DNA of 48,753 bases from an uncultured Bacteroidia bacterium (GCA_902802535.1 CADCML010000009.1:1-48753); one strand, 5' to 3'; positions 13,708 through 23,701 are shown, numbered from the stretch's first letter. Numbers and translations are program-made. The notes: a model not told the origin generated them from the sequence alone.

Positions 13708-15591
13708 TTAGTTGCTTCTCGAAACCTCCAACTTCCCAATTTCCACCTCGTTGTTCTCGGAGATGATTTCAATCCAAGTGTTGTCTTCGCTGAACCACTT
13801 GTATTGTGACCCGATGCGGAAGATGAAGGTCTTTTCATCTTCGGTGGCGGCGATGGGTAGCACGAAACCGCCATTCTTTCCGCCTGCACCGCCGAAGGAA
13901 ACAATCATCGGGAAGGTCTTCTCAGGATGCGGGTTGCGCACCTTGATGATGATGTAGTTGGAACGGCGTACGGCCACATCAATCTTGTTGAAATCGAAGC
14001 GTTTGGCCTCACCTGCAGCCAACAGAATCGGGCTATTGTTCAGTTCGTACAACTTGTTCTGCTCGATGATTTCACCGATGCGGGCAATCATTTCAGTGGG
14101 GTAGGTTTCCAAACCGAGCTCCTCGGCCTTGGTATAGGCTTCGATGGCCTTGTCGAAGGTGTTGCTCTTGAAGTTGGCGTCACCCTCCTTGATGAAGGCA
14201 TTGTATTGTGCACGCAAAGCTGAAAGTCGGTCGTTTTCAGCCTTTTCCGCAGCAGCCAATTGGGCGGTAGCTGTCGGGTCTTCGGGCTTGTAGGTCAAGG
14301 CGGACTGATAGTGAGTGGCGGCTTCGGCAAACTTCTCCGCGCTCATGGCTTGATTGCCTGCGTTCATCGCGTCGTCGTAATGCGCCTGTCGTTCGGCGGC
14401 AGCGGCTAATTCAGCCTGGCGTTTTGCCTCTTCTTCGGCTGCGATACGTGCAGCTTCTTCAGCAGCCAAACGAGCTGCTTCCTGTTCGGCAGCAATCCTT
14501 GCCGCCTCTGCTTCAGCGGCGATTCTTGCGGCTTCGGCTTCAGCAGCCAAGCGTGCGGCCTCTTGTTCGGCAGCGATGCGTGCGGCTTCTGCTTCTGCGG
14601 CCAATCTGGCGGCCTCGGCTTCGGCAGCCAAACGTGCGGCTTCCTGCTCGGCGGCGATTCTTGCCGCTTCTTCAGCGTCTTGTTGGGCAATGAGCGGGTC
14701 GAGGCGGGTAATCATGTCGGTGGAGTAGGCATCACCTGGAACCACTGCCAAAGCACTCTGATACTGCGACTTGGCTTCTTTGTAGGACTTGGCCTCATAG
14801 AGTCGGTCGGCTTCGGCGATGATGCCGTTGTAGCGGTCGGTCACGCCTTTTGCGGCTTGGTATTCTTCGCGTTTCGCTTTGGCTTCAAGGTCATTGGGGA
14901 AGAGCTCGAGGGCTTGGTCGAGTTTGCCGATGGCGGCCTCATAATTCTTACGCAAGCCGAACTGTCGGGCTTCTTCCATTAGGTTGTCGAAACGGGTGAC
15001 CTTTTCCTCATAAAGTTGTTTCTTTTGGCGAGCTTCGGCCAATTTTTCTTTGGGCAACTTATCGCCGGGGAAGACTTGGCTTGCTGTTTCAAACTGCATG
15101 ATGGCGGCATCGAAGTTTTCCTCGGTAAGCAAGCTTTCGCCTAAGCTCATGGCCGTGTCGTAGGCATCCTGTTTGTCTTGGCGTTCCTTCAAGATGGCGC
15201 GCACCGCTTCGGCTTGACCGCCAACATATTTGTCATCGGGGAAGACCTTCAGCGCGGCTTCGTATTCTGTCAAAGCCTCCTCGTATTTCTGTTGGCCGTA
15301 CAACTGGTCGCCGGCATCCAAATGGGCATAGAAAATCTCCTGACGGGCACCGTCTTCCTGGATTTTCTTCACCGATTCGTCGAGTTTTTTCTTCGCCGTC
15401 GGGTCGTTGGCCTTTTGCTTCAGAGCCATTTCAAAATAGGTCTTCGCGCTGATGTAGTCCTTGGCGTTGAATTTCTCGTTGCCTTTTTGCATCAGTGATT
15501 CGTAGGATTCGGCGTTTTGGGCTTGAGCGAAATTGGCACTCAACACGAGCGAAGCACCAAAAAGAAGGGAAAATATGAGCTTTTTATTCAT
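13708..15591 (-). CDS. Exported TPR protein with Ala/Glu-rich coiled coil
   Basis: This 627-residue protein has a signal peptide (MNKKLIFSLLFGASLVLSAN to AQAQ). It then carries about six tetratricopeptide-like units (residues about 30-315), such as SYESLMQKGNEKFNAKDYIS and YGQQKYEEALTEYEAALKVF. A long Ala/Glu/Arg repeat (about 300-400; units like EAARLAAEAEAARIAAEQ) should form a rigid helix or coiled coil. Two or three more TPRs follow, then a C-terminal beta domain (from about 520). The architecture suggests a periplasmic scaffold for protein assemblies; no enzymatic motif is present. The start at 15591 gives a cleaner signal peptide than the in-frame ATG at 15603. It lies downstream of lolD on the same strand with a 130-bp gap. 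Confidence 0.85.
   Translation of the reverse strand: MNKKLIFSLLFGASLVLSANFAQAQNAESYESLMQKGNEKFNAKDYISAKTYFEMALKQKANDPTAKKKLDESVKKIQEDGARQEIFYAHLDAGDQLYGQQKYEEALTEYEAALKVFPDDKYVGGQAEAVRAILKERQDKQDAYDTAMSLGESLLTEENFDAAIMQFETASQVFPGDKLPKEKLAEARQKKQLYEEKVTRFDNLMEEARQFGLRKNYEAAIGKLDQALELFPNDLEAKAKREEYQAAKGVTDRYNGIIAEADRLYEAKSYKEAKSQYQSALAVVPGDAYSTDMITRLDPLIAQQDAEEAARIAAEQEAARLAAEAEAARLAAEAEAARIAAEQEAARLAAEAEAARIAAEAEAARIAAEQEAARLAAEEAARIAAEEEAKRQAELAAAAERQAHYDDAMNAGNQAMSAEKFAEAATHYQSALTYKPEDPTATAQLAAAEKAENDRLSALRAQYNAFIKEGDANFKSNTFDKAIEAYTKAEELGLETYPTEMIARIGEIIEQNKLYELNNSPILLAAGEAKRFDFNKIDVAVRRSNYIIIKVRNPHPEKTFPMIVSFGGAGGKNGGFVLPIAATEDEKTFIFRIGSQYKWFSEDNTWIEIISENNEVEIGKLEVSRSN
14390..14685 (-). 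repeat. Coding tandem repeat (Ala/Glu/Arg helix units)
   Basis: About nine degenerate units of roughly 7-18 residues (EAARLAAE, EAARIAAEQ) lie within the TPR protein. At the DNA level the units are related but not identical, so this is a protein repeat rather than a CRISPR or satellite. Confidence 0.8.
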
Positions 15592-15721
15592 GAGCAAATT
15601 CAAAATTCAAGATTAAGATTAAAATTTGTAAATGGTGACTTGATTATTAAATTAATATGTTTAACGAGAATTGCCTCATCATATTGTATGGACAGATAAT
15701 TTTGAATCTTTGAAGTTCGTA

Positions 15722-16372
15722 TCAAACGATTCTTCCGTCCTTGATGGTGATGGTGCGGTCCGACATGGCGGCCAAATCCGGGTTGTGGGTGACGATGACA
15801 AAAGTTTGGTTCATCTCATCGCGCAGTCGGAAAAAGAGCTTGTGGAGTTCTTGTGCCGACTTGGAATCGAGGTTGCCGGAAGGCTCGTCGGCCAACACCA
15901 CGGCGGGCTGATTGATGAGGGCGCGTGCCACGGCAATGCGTTGTTGCTCGCCGCCCGAAAGTTGTGAAGGCTTATGGTCTTTCCTTTCGGTAAGATTCAG
16001 GTATTCAAGTAACTTTTCAGCTCTTTCTGTGGCTTCTTTCTTGCCCATGCCGCCAATGTATGCGGGAATGCAGATGTTCTCGATGGCGGTAAATTCGGGC
16101 AGCAGGTGATGGAATTGGAACACGAAGCCAATCTTGTTGTTGCGGAAAGCGGCCAGTTGGGTGTCATTCAACTTGTTGACCTCAGTGCTGTCGATGAGGA
16201 GTTGTCCGCGGTCGGCTTTATCCAACGTGCCGATGATATGGAGTAGGGTGGACTTGCCCGCCCCCGAGGCTCCCACGATGCTCACGATTTCGCGCTTCGC
16301 GATATGGAGGTCGATGCCTTTCAGCACTTCAAGGCTTCCGTAAGATTTATGAATGCCTGTCGCTTGAATCAT
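15722..16372 (-). CDS. lolD: ABC transporter ATPase, LolD-like
   Basis: This 216-residue ATPase would power lipoprotein release by a LolCDE complex at the inner membrane. Walker A is GASGAGKS (residues 34-41). The Q-loop is in [17 protein letters not shown], the Lol/MacB-type segment. The signature is [15 protein letters not shown], Walker [13 protein letters not shown], and the H-loop VTHN. Length and the SGNLD variant fit the LolD/MacB/FtsE group. The likely partner permease in this window is at 10.8-12.0 kb on the other strand. A TATCTTTG promoter element lies just upstream (16391-16398). Confidence 0.9.
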   Translation of the reverse strand: MIQATGIHKSYGSLEVLKGIDLHIAKREIVSIVGASGAGKSTLLHIIGTLDKADRGQLLIDSTEVNKLNDTQLAAFRNNKIGFVFQFHHLLPEFTAIENICIPAYIGGMGKKEATERAEKLLEYLNLTERKDHKPSQLSGGEQQRIAVARALINQPAVVLADEPSGNLDSKSAQELHKLFFRLRDEMNQTFVIVTHNPDLAAMSDRTITIKDGRIV

Positions 16373-16390
16373 ACCTTGTCATTTTGGCGG

Positions 16391-16398
16391 CAAAGATA
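16391..16398 (-). promoter_or_regulatory. Promoter -7 element for lolD
   Basis: The minus strand reads TATCTTTG, a full match. The predicted start lies about 13 nt before the ATG at 16372. Confidence 0.65.
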
Positions 16399-16472
16399 AT
16401 GATTTGAGCTGTATGCAATGCAAAGTTTTCTCTGAATTATGTTTTCTGTATCCTGTCTATCAATTTTTTCCC

Positions 16473-16480
16473 TACCTTTG
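16473..16480 (+). promoter_or_regulatory. Promoter -7 element for the surface-protein pair at 16.5-23.6 kb
   Basis: TACCTTTG is a full match, divergent from lolD. The leader to the ATG at 16545 is about 60 nt and A+T-rich. Confidence 0.6.
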
Positions 16481-16544
16481 ACTCGCTTTGAGCCAATTAA
16501 TTTTGAATTTTTAAAATTCTTAAATCAATAAAAATTAAATCATT

Positions 16545-17159
16545 ATGAAAAACATTTCGCTTAAAAAACTGATGTTGGCACTCCTCCTGACCGCCGCAGT
16601 GCCCACCCTGACCGCCCAGGTGCACGTGGGCGACATCCTCTGCGAGGGCAATGCCATTATTAGCCCCGCCAACTATCCCTCTTCTGGTGCCACTGCCATT
16701 GGTGTGGTATTTTATGTGGACAACACGGGGCAGCATGGCTGGGCAGTGGCGTTGGAAGATGCAGGAGAGTATGCATGGGGTGGCTATGGTTCCGCCAATG
16801 CACCTTTGCCCCACTATAATTATACGAGGCAGGCTGTCTATGATTTGGATGGATACGAGAATACTCGTATTGTGCGTGAGCATAATGCTGCTCATCCCGC
16901 CTTTTATGCCGTTGATTTTGAAAGCGGTTGGTATGTGCCATCCATTGGGCAATTGAACTATTTATTTGGTAATCTTGTTGAAGTTAATGCTTCACTTAGG
17001 GAAGTTGCTGGTAATCAGTTTACAAATGGTTGGGAATATTGGTCTTCTACCATGTATAGTGACAACTATGCGTGGAGTTTGAAATCGTCAGGAGAGCTGA
17101 ACACTTATGTTACTGCAACGAATTATAGTCGTGGTGTCCGTGCCGTCCGAAATTTTTAA
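16545..17159 (+). CDS. Secreted DUF1566-like (Lcl-type) protein
   Basis: This 204-residue protein has a signal peptide (MKNISLKKLMLALLLTAAVPTLTAQ). The mature part is a single DUF1566/Lcl-like domain. Visible cues are GVVFYVDNTGQHGWAVALED (about 53-72), FESGWYVPSIGQLNYLF (about 125-141), YWSSTMYSDNYAWSL (about 165-179) and the closing RGVRAVRNF. Related modules occur in bacterial surface and fibrobacter-type lipoproteins and may be lectin-like; the ligand is unknown. The same domain recurs four times in the giant protein encoded 28 nt downstream, so the two are probably co-transcribed and one may have seeded the other by duplication. Confidence 0.8.
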   Translation: MKNISLKKLMLALLLTAAVPTLTAQVHVGDILCEGNAIISPANYPSSGATAIGVVFYVDNTGQHGWAVALEDAGEYAWGGYGSANAPLPHYNYTRQAVYDLDGYENTRIVREHNAAHPAFYAVDFESGWYVPSIGQLNYLFGNLVEVNASLREVAGNQFTNGWEYWSSTMYSDNYAWSLKSSGELNTYVTATNYSRGVRAVRNF

Positions 17160-17187
17160 CCATACCCCCAATAAAAAACCGTTTGTT

Positions 17188-20100
17188 ATGAGAACGAGTT
17201 TCAAACTACTGTTTCGGTGGCTGGTGGTGGCGGTGTGGCTGCTTTGCGGGCTGTCGGTGCCGCTGCGGGCGGAGCATGTCCGCACTGAGGATGCACGGCG
17301 AGCAGCCTTTACCTTCCTGCAGGCCTGCGGTGCTAGGTGCAACAGCACTGCTGAACTGACGGACGTGAGCGAAGCCTTGGGCTTCAGCCATTTGTATGCT
17401 TTCAATGGCAGCAAGGGTTATGTGGTGCTTGCCGCCGATAATAGTGTGTGTCCTGTGCTATGCTTCTCGCCCGTGGGGCATCTTGATGCAACACATTTGC
17501 CGGAAGGAATGCGCAGCTTCCTGCATGTGTATGAAGAGGCAGTGAGTCAAGCTGTGGAGCAGGGATTGAGAATTTCCTCGGAAACCGCACGACAATGGAA
17601 CGACCTTATTGAAGGCAGAACGGAAAGCTTTCAAACCCGCGAGTCGGCGGGGCCGCTGCTTTCCACCAAATGGGGGCAAGAGGATCCCTTCAACCTGCAA
17701 TGCCCGATGAATACCGAGGCTGGAATGCGGTGTACTACAGGATCGGTGGCCACCGCCATGGCGCAAATCATGAAATATTGGGAGCATCCCAAGCAGGGGA
17801 AGGGCAGCCATAATGACTACGCAGGCGACAACTTATATTTGTACGGTTATGACTCACTGACGGCCAATTTCGGCGAAACCACTTACGACTGGCAACACAT
17901 GCGAAATCGCTACGGCACACTTACGTTCGCTACCGACGAAGAAAAGCAGGCTGTGGCCGAGTTGATGTTCCATTGCGCCGTGGCCGTCGATATGATTTTT
18001 GATTACGACGGCAATACTTTCACTGTATTCGACCCCGACCATAGAGGAAGTCATCTACAATCCAATGCTTCATATTACAAGGTAGGAAATGCTCTCAAAG
18101 ACAATTTCTATTACAAATGTCCTTCCTATCAAGAGCGTTCTGGTTATTCGGACGAGCAGTGGATGCAAATGATTAAGGATGCACTGACGGCATCGCCACC
18201 TCGTCCGATACACGTGATTATGGAGCATGCCTATATGTACACCCAGTATATTGGATATTCTTTTGAAACCATTGGCTATGTGTGCGATGGGTATAAAAAC
18301 ACGTTAGGAAATGACTACATTCACATCAACTGGGGTACGGACAGACTTGTGAATTCAGGCTCTTTCAATGAGGGATATTTTAGAATCGATGGCTTCCAGT
18401 TCCCTGGATACGACAAGGCTTATTTCGGCATCGAGCCTGACAGTGCTAACATTACTGTTACGAAAAACCATGATTGGGGCACAGTCACAAACGGGGGACG
18501 ATTCCCCAAAGGGGATTTGATTACCCTTCAGGCTGTGCCTTACAACGGAAGTCATTTTAATCGATGGTTAAAAAACGGCACCTTCATTTCTCATTCACCC
18601 GAACTCACCGTCAAGGTGGATGCCGATGCAACTTATACTGCGGAGTTTGATCCAGACCAGATTCATGTCACAGTCGTTGTGGATCCTGTTGATGGCGGAA
18701 CCGCAACTGGGACAGGTATTTACAGTTATAATACTGAATGCCATTACCATGCGGAACCAAATATTGGTTATTCCTTTATGGGTTGGTATGAGTTGATTGA
18801 TGGTAGTGAGTATTGCTGGACTACCAATCCCGACTTTACACAACTGGTTCATTATGACAAGACCGTCACTGCCCGCTTTGCGACAACCAACTACACGGTG
18901 AACCTCACCCCAATGCCTTTCCTCTTTTCCGGAACGGTGTCGGGCGCAGGCACCTATCCAGCCAACTCTTCTGTGACGGTGACTGCCACGCCTTTAGGCA
19001 ATCACCAGTTTATGGGATGGGTGGAGAACGGAGCTTTGGCCAGCAATAGTTCTACCTATACCTTTACACTTGAAAGTGACCGCAATTTGATGGCCATCTT
19101 CGGCAATGGTACACAGTCAGGCTCTGGCGACATCGGCAGCGTAGTCACCAATGCCGACGGCAGCCAAGGTGTAATCTTCCACATTGATGCCTCGGGCGTA
19201 GGGTGGATGGTGGCCATGGATGATGCCTCGGAGGGATGCCAATGGGGCCCTTCAACCAACATCCAACTCTTGCCTGACCGCGCTTGTGACAACGTGGTCG
19301 CCTTGGAAGACCTTTCGGGCTTCAGGAACACGGGTCTCATCAGGACGGAACTCGGCACCGACAACGACTACGCGGCCTCGCAAGTGAACTTCGACCATGG
19401 ATGGTACCTGCCCTCGGCGGGACAACTGCGCAAGCTCTACTCCGCCTTGCCTTTCGTGGATTCCGTGTTGTACCATCATAATGGCACCATGATCAGTGAG
19501 GACACCTATTGGAGCAGCACCGAATACTCCAGCTCCAACGCAGCTTCGCCCATGTTTGCCATGAGCAACTCCAGCAAAAGCTCGAACCATAGGGTGAGGG
19601 CTATCCGCAACTATTTCTCGCCTCAGGATAACATGGTTCTCGCTCAGCCTGACAGTCCCTCTCGCGGCACAGTGAGCGTCTATAACAATGGGGTGTTTTC
19701 ATACGGTGCCAATGCGGCGGTGATGGCTACTCCAAAACCAGGCTATCTGTTTGACCATTGGTCGGAGGAAGGACTGCCCGTGTCGTACAACCGCGTTTAT
19801 TCGTTCACTTTCACCCATAGTCGTCGATTGACGGCCCATTTTGTGGTGTCGGGCGGCATCGGCACCGTGGTTCACAACGCCGACGGTAGCGAAGGCGTGG
19901 TGTTCTATGTGAACCCCGAAGGCACCGAAGGTCTGATGGTGGCTTTGGAGGATGCTTCTGAAGGCTGCCAGTGGGGTCCAACTACCAACGTGATGACCTT
20001 GACCGACAGGCCACTCAATGACATCCAGGCTTTGGAAGATGTTGCGGGCTATAACAACACGGGCATCATCAGGGCGTCACAAAGTAACGATTCCACGTAT

Positions 20101-23100
20101 GCGGCAGGCAAGGTGGATTTCAAGAATGGCTGGTATCTGCCCGCCTCGGGCGAGTTGCGGAAACTTTATGCTGCCTTGCCTTTGATTGAGACTGCTTTGG
20201 TTAGGGCAGGTGGCCAAACTTTGACCGAAGATACCTACTGGAGTAGCACGGAGTATTCCACTTCTGATGCTTCTACGCCGATGTTCAGCATGGGCAATAC
20301 CAACAAGACTTCAACCTGCCGCGTCAGAGCCATTAGGAAGTTCTTGCCTTCGGGCGTCAATTCCTTGGTGGCCAAATCCCAAGATACCCTTATGGGTACA
20401 GCCACGGGGTCAGGCTCCTACACCTACAACGAGACCGTGACGGTGAGTGCGACTGCCAATGAGGGCTTCGTGTTCGACTCGTGGACTGAAGATGGGCTGG
20501 TTGTTTCCTACGATGCAACCTATCAGTTCCCGTTCACGCGCAACCGTGTCTTGGTAGCCAATTTCAGAGTGGCGGGCACGGTGGGTGAAATTGTCCACAA
20601 TGCTGACGGCAGTACGGGTGTGGTGTTCTATCAGAACGCTGACGGCACAGAGGGCTGGATGGTGGCCTTGAACGACGCTTCCGAAGGTTGCCAGTGGGGG
20701 CCGCAGACCAATATTAATGCGATGCCTGACATGCCTTACAACGACGTTCGCGTTATGGAAGATGTTTCGGGTTACCGCAATACGGACATCATCAGAAAGG
20801 TGTTGGGGATAAACAATGACTATGCCGCTTCGGTGGTCGACTTCGACAATGGCTGGTATCTTCCTGCGGCAGGACAGTTACGCAAACTCTATGCAGCCCT
20901 GCCCATGATTGAAGAATCCATCCTCAATGCGGGCGGCACATTGTTGACAGAAGATGCCTACTGGAGCAGTTCTGAGTACAACACTTCAGATGCCTTTTCG
21001 CCCATGTTCGCCATGAGCAATGCAAGCAAGATTTCATCGAGGCGTGTTAGGGCCATCCGTACCTTCAACTGCACCAACACGAATGTCGTGAGAGTCATGG
21101 CCAACAATGTGGCTTTCGGTAGTGCTGCAGGAGGAGGAAATTATGAAATTGGAGCTTCTGTCAGCGTTTTAGCAACACCAAAGCCGAACTATGCCTTCGA
21201 CCACTGGGAAGAGGACGGCTGTACGGTATCATACGACCGTTATTACACCTTTGAGTTCACGAGGACACGCACGTTGACGGCGGTCTTTGTCAGGGAGAAT
21301 AGCATAGGCAGCATCGTGCATAACGCCGATGGCACGACTGGTGTGATATTCTACACCTATCCTTCGGGCATCGGTGGCCTGATGGTGGCTTTGGAAGATG
21401 TTTCGGAGGGATGCCCGTGGGGCCTCAACGAGGACATTACCATCATGGACAATCAGTCGTCGAGTGCGGTCATGGATTTGCTGAACGATATGTGTGGCAA
21501 GAGCAATACGAATAGGATTCGCGAATGGTACAGTGGCAACACAGACTATGCGGCCTGCAAGACCGACTATGCCAACGGCTGGTACCTGCCTTCGGCGGGA
21601 CAGCTGCGCAAACTGTATGCCGCCTTGCCGCTGATTGAAAGAGCTATCGTCGATGCAGGTGGCACCACCATGACGGAAGGTGCCTACTGGAGCAGTACAG
21701 AGCAGTCGGCCAGCAATGCCTGGACACCTATGTTTGCCATGAGTTCCACGAACAAGACAAGCAATTGCCGAGTCAGAGCCATCCGCAGTTTGACCGACAC
21801 AGAAACCATCACGGCTAATGTAAACATTGAAGGTGGTGGCACAGTTACTGGTGCCGGCTGGTACGACCAAGGACAGCCTTGTACCTTGAAGGCCCAGGCC
21901 AATGAAAGTTACGCTTTCCTCAACTGGACTTGTGGCGGCTCGGTGGTTTCCACCAATATGGAGTACAGCTTTACGGTTTGGGGAAACCAGACCTATACCG
22001 CCAACTTTGTCGCCAACAGTTGCAACATCATCACAGCGATGGATCCTGCTAATAGTGGCACGGTCACGGGAGCAGGCATTTATGCGATAGGCTCAACCTG
22101 CAATTTGACGGCTGCGCCTCAAACGGGATACACTTTCTCCAATTGGACCAAAGGCAACAATCAGGTTTCCACACAATCCACCTATACCTTCACAGTGACG
22201 GAGTCGGCTCAATACACAGCTCATTTCGTCCTCAACAGCTATGCGGTCAATGCTACGGCTTTCCCTGAAGAAGGCGGCTCGGTTTCGGGTGCACAAACCT
22301 ATACTCATGGTTCTACAGCCACCTTGACAGCCACGCCTGCTGAGGGTTACACCTTCGTGAACTGGACGGAAAATGGGGTAGTGGTCTCCACATCGTCCAC
22401 CTATCAGTTTGTGGTGAGTGGCAACAGGACGTTGCAGGCCAATTTCAGCAACAACGTATATACTATCACGGCCATTGCCTATCCTGAGAATGGAGGCACG
22501 ATTATGGGTGCAGGGGTGTATGAGTACGGAACCATAGCCACTTTGACCGCCTTTGCGAATTTCGGTTATGAGTTTTTCTGCTGGTTCGATGGCGATGACA
22601 TGGTTTCTTTTGACCCAACGATTTCGTTTGAGGTGACAGAAGATGTTGTGCTTTATGCTTTGTTTGCCGAAGCGACTGAGGTGCTCACCAAGGAAATCAA
22701 TGCCTATACTGCAAACGGAGGCTATTATCTCCTTGCCGTTCCTTTGGAGGAGGTTAACCCCGAGGAGGTAGATCACATGCTTGACAATGTCTATGACCTT
22801 TTTGAGTACGACGAGGCTGAAGAATTGGAATGGCGCAATTATAAGGTACATGCTTTCGATTTGCAATTGGGTAAGGGCTACCTTTATGCCAACAGTGAAG
22901 ATGTGACCCTCACCTTTACGGGTATGCCAAATACTGCCAGCTGTACGATTACGCTGAGCAAGACTGGCAATGCTGGGACGGCGGGCTGGAACCTGGTGGG
23001 CAATCCATACAATCAGACGACTTACCTCGATCGCGATTTCTATGTGATGAACGCTGACGGCAATGAGATTATGGCCGCCCAACGCAATTACATAATGCCT

Positions 23101-23595
23101 ATGGAAGGTGTTTTCGTGGTGGCCAATTATGATGGCGAATCCATAACTTTTACCCAATCCAAATCGGCTAATTTCGATAAGAGAATTGTGCTCAACCTTG
23201 GCAAGGGCAGCTCTTCGGCTCCTTCGATGGGTTCAGCAACCAGCTTAGAAACCGATGTTATTGACCGTGTTATAGTGCGATTCGCCGAAGGAAAAGGGCT
23301 ACCCAAGTTCCAAATCAAGGAAAACAGCACCAAACTTTTCATCCAGCAAGATGGCAAGGATTACGCTGTGGTGTGTGCTAATGAATTGGGCGAACTGCCC
23401 GTTTGCTTCGAGGCCGAAAAGAATGGAACCTACACACTCAGTTTCGTCAACGAGAGTGTCGGTTTTAGTCACCTTCACCTCATCGACAACCTCACAGGCA
23501 ACGACATCGACCTGCTTGAAACTCCGAGCTACACCTTCGAGGCTTCGGCCGCCGATAATGTGTCGCGATTCAAGTTGGTTTTTGGGTTAAAATGA
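17188..23595 (+). CDS. Giant surface protein: inactive C10 peptidase, DUF1566-like and InlB-B-like repeats
   Basis: This 2,135-residue protein has a signal peptide (about 1-28), then a propeptide-like segment and a peptidase C10 (streptopain) fold to about residue 418. The helix CTTGSVATAMAQIMKYW is recognisable, but the catalytic Cys is Ser186, and the position of the catalytic His aligns with Ile362 (IGYVCDGY where active enzymes have HAFVIDGY). The later HINWG motif remains. Three InlB-B-like beta repeats (about 420-641) follow. Then come four DUF1566-like domains (about 647-809, 890-1052, 1131-1293, 1371-1536) separated by single InlB-B-like repeats, four more repeats (1537-1828), and a C-terminal module shared with the giants at 32.1 and 39.5 kb. 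No T9SS domain closes it. The ATG at 17188 is chosen because an earlier in-frame ATG (17107) lies within the preceding gene. Confidence 0.85.
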   Translation: MRTSFKLLFRWLVVAVWLLCGLSVPLRAEHVRTEDARRAAFTFLQACGARCNSTAELTDVSEALGFSHLYAFNGSKGYVVLAADNSVCPVLCFSPVGHLDATHLPEGMRSFLHVYEEAVSQAVEQGLRISSETARQWNDLIEGRTESFQTRESAGPLLSTKWGQEDPFNLQCPMNTEAGMRCTTGSVATAMAQIMKYWEHPKQGKGSHNDYAGDNLYLYGYDSLTANFGETTYDWQHMRNRYGTLTFATDEEKQAVAELMFHCAVAVDMIFDYDGNTFTVFDPDHRGSHLQSNASYYKVGNALKDNFYYKCPSYQERSGYSDEQWMQMIKDALTASPPRPIHVIMEHAYMYTQYIGYSFETIGYVCDGYKNTLGNDYIHINWGTDRLVNSGSFNEGYFRIDGFQFPGYDKAYFGIEPDSANITVTKNHDWGTVTNGGRFPKGDLITLQAVPYNGSHFNRWLKNGTFISHSPELTVKVDADATYTAEFDPDQIHVTVVVDPVDGGTATGTGIYSYNTECHYHAEPNIGYSFMGWYELIDGSEYCWTTNPDFTQLVHYDKTVTARFATTNYTVNLTPMPFLFSGTVSGAGTYPANSSVTVTATPLGNHQFMGWVENGALASNSSTYTFTLESDRNLMAIFGNGTQSGSGDIGSVVTNADGSQGVIFHIDASGVGWMVAMDDASEGCQWGPSTNIQLLPDRACDNVVALEDLSGFRNTGLIRTELGTDNDYAASQVNFDHGWYLPSAGQLRKLYSALPFVDSVLYHHNGTMISEDTYWSSTEYSSSNAASPMFAMSNSSKSSNHRVRAIRNYFSPQDNMVLAQPDSPSRGTVSVYNNGVFSYGANAAVMATPKPGYLFDHWSEEGLPVSYNRVYSFTFTHSRRLTAHFVVSGGIGTVVHNADGSEGVVFYVNPEGTEGLMVALEDASEGCQWGPTTNVMTLTDRPLNDIQALEDVAGYNNTGIIRASQSNDSTYAAGKVDFKNGWYLPASGELRKLYAALPLIETALVRAGGQTLTEDTYWSSTEYSTSDASTPMFSMGNTNKTSTCRVRAIRKFLPSGVNSLVAKSQDTLMGTATGSGSYTYNETVTVSATANEGFVFDSWTEDGLVVSYDATYQFPFTRNRVLVANFRVAGTVGEIVHNADGSTGVVFYQNADGTEGWMVALNDASEGCQWGPQTNINAMPDMPYNDVRVMEDVSGYRNTDIIRKVLGINNDYAASVVDFDNGWYLPAAGQLRKLYAALPMIEESILNAGGTLLTEDAYWSSSEYNTSDAFSPMFAMSNASKISSRRVRAIRTFNCTNTNVVRVMANNVAFGSAAGGGNYEIGASVSVLATPKPNYAFDHWEEDGCTVSYDRYYTFEFTRTRTLTAVFVRENSIGSIVHNADGTTGVIFYTYPSGIGGLMVALEDVSEGCPWGLNEDITIMDNQSSSAVMDLLNDMCGKSNTNRIREWYSGNTDYAACKTDYANGWYLPSAGQLRKLYAALPLIERAIVDAGGTTMTEGAYWSSTEQSASNAWTPMFAMSSTNKTSNCRVRAIRSLTDTETITANVNIEGGGTVTGAGWYDQGQPCTLKAQANESYAFLNWTCGGSVVSTNMEYSFTVWGNQTYTANFVANSCNIITAMDPANSGTVTGAGIYAIGSTCNLTAAPQTGYTFSNWTKGNNQVSTQSTYTFTVTESAQYTAHFVLNSYAVNATAFPEEGGSVSGAQTYTHGSTATLTATPAEGYTFVNWTENGVVVSTSSTYQFVVSGNRTLQANFSNNVYTITAIAYPENGGTIMGAGVYEYGTIATLTAFANFGYEFFCWFDGDDMVSFDPTISFEVTEDVVLYALFAEATEVLTKEINAYTANGGYYLLAVPLEEVNPEEVDHMLDNVYDLFEYDEAEELEWRNYKVHAFDLQLGKGYLYANSEDVTLTFTGMPNTASCTITLSKTGNAGTAGWNLVGNPYNQTTYLDRDFYVMNADGNEIMAAQRNYIMPMEGVFVVANYDGESITFTQSKSANFDKRIVLNLGKGSSSAPSMGSATSLETDVIDRVIVRFAEGKGLPKFQIKENSTKLFIQQDGKDYAVVCANELGELPVCFEAEKNGTYTLSFVNESVGFSHLHLIDNLTGNDIDLLETPSYTFEASAADNVSRFKLVFGLK
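19126..21795 (+). repeat. Four-fold tandem domain repeat inside the giant surface protein
   Basis: Units of roughly 240 codons repeat in tandem, each made of a DUF1566-like domain plus one InlB-B-like repeat (the last unit is followed by a longer repeat array). Every unit opens with a G-[ST]-[IV]-V-x-N-A-D-G-[ST] motif and contains GWYLP, LRKLY, YWSS and RVRAIR. The nucleotide sequences have diverged, so the duplications are not recent. Confidence 0.85.
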
Positions 23596-23630
23596 GCTGT
23601 TTGGAGCCTTGATTTCCAAGGCATGAATTA

Positions 23631-23668
23631 GAGACGAGGGCTGAATGTTCGGCTCTCGTCTCGTGTTT
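23631..23668 (+). terminator. Terminator after the giant surface protein
   Basis: GAGACGAG (23631-23638) pairs with CTCGTCTC (23655-23662), extended internally by GC/GC, and is followed by GTGTTTT. Confidence 0.75.
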
Positions 23669-23701
23669 TCGGTTTTTCATACTTGGTTCGCGGAAAATTT
23701 G

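Noticed and set aside
14390-14685. Regular short repeats, considered as a CRISPR-like or satellite array
   Set aside because: The repeats are in frame, encode Ala/Glu/Arg helix units, vary in sequence and have no spacers.
15697-15704. TAATTTTG promoter match on the plus strand
   Set aside because: It points into the 3' end of the lolD gene with no plus-strand gene downstream; taken as a chance match.
22093-23157. 354-codon open frame antisense to the giant surface protein
   Set aside because: Shadow frame: no signal, motif or promoter, and the sense protein is continuous and domain-consistent.
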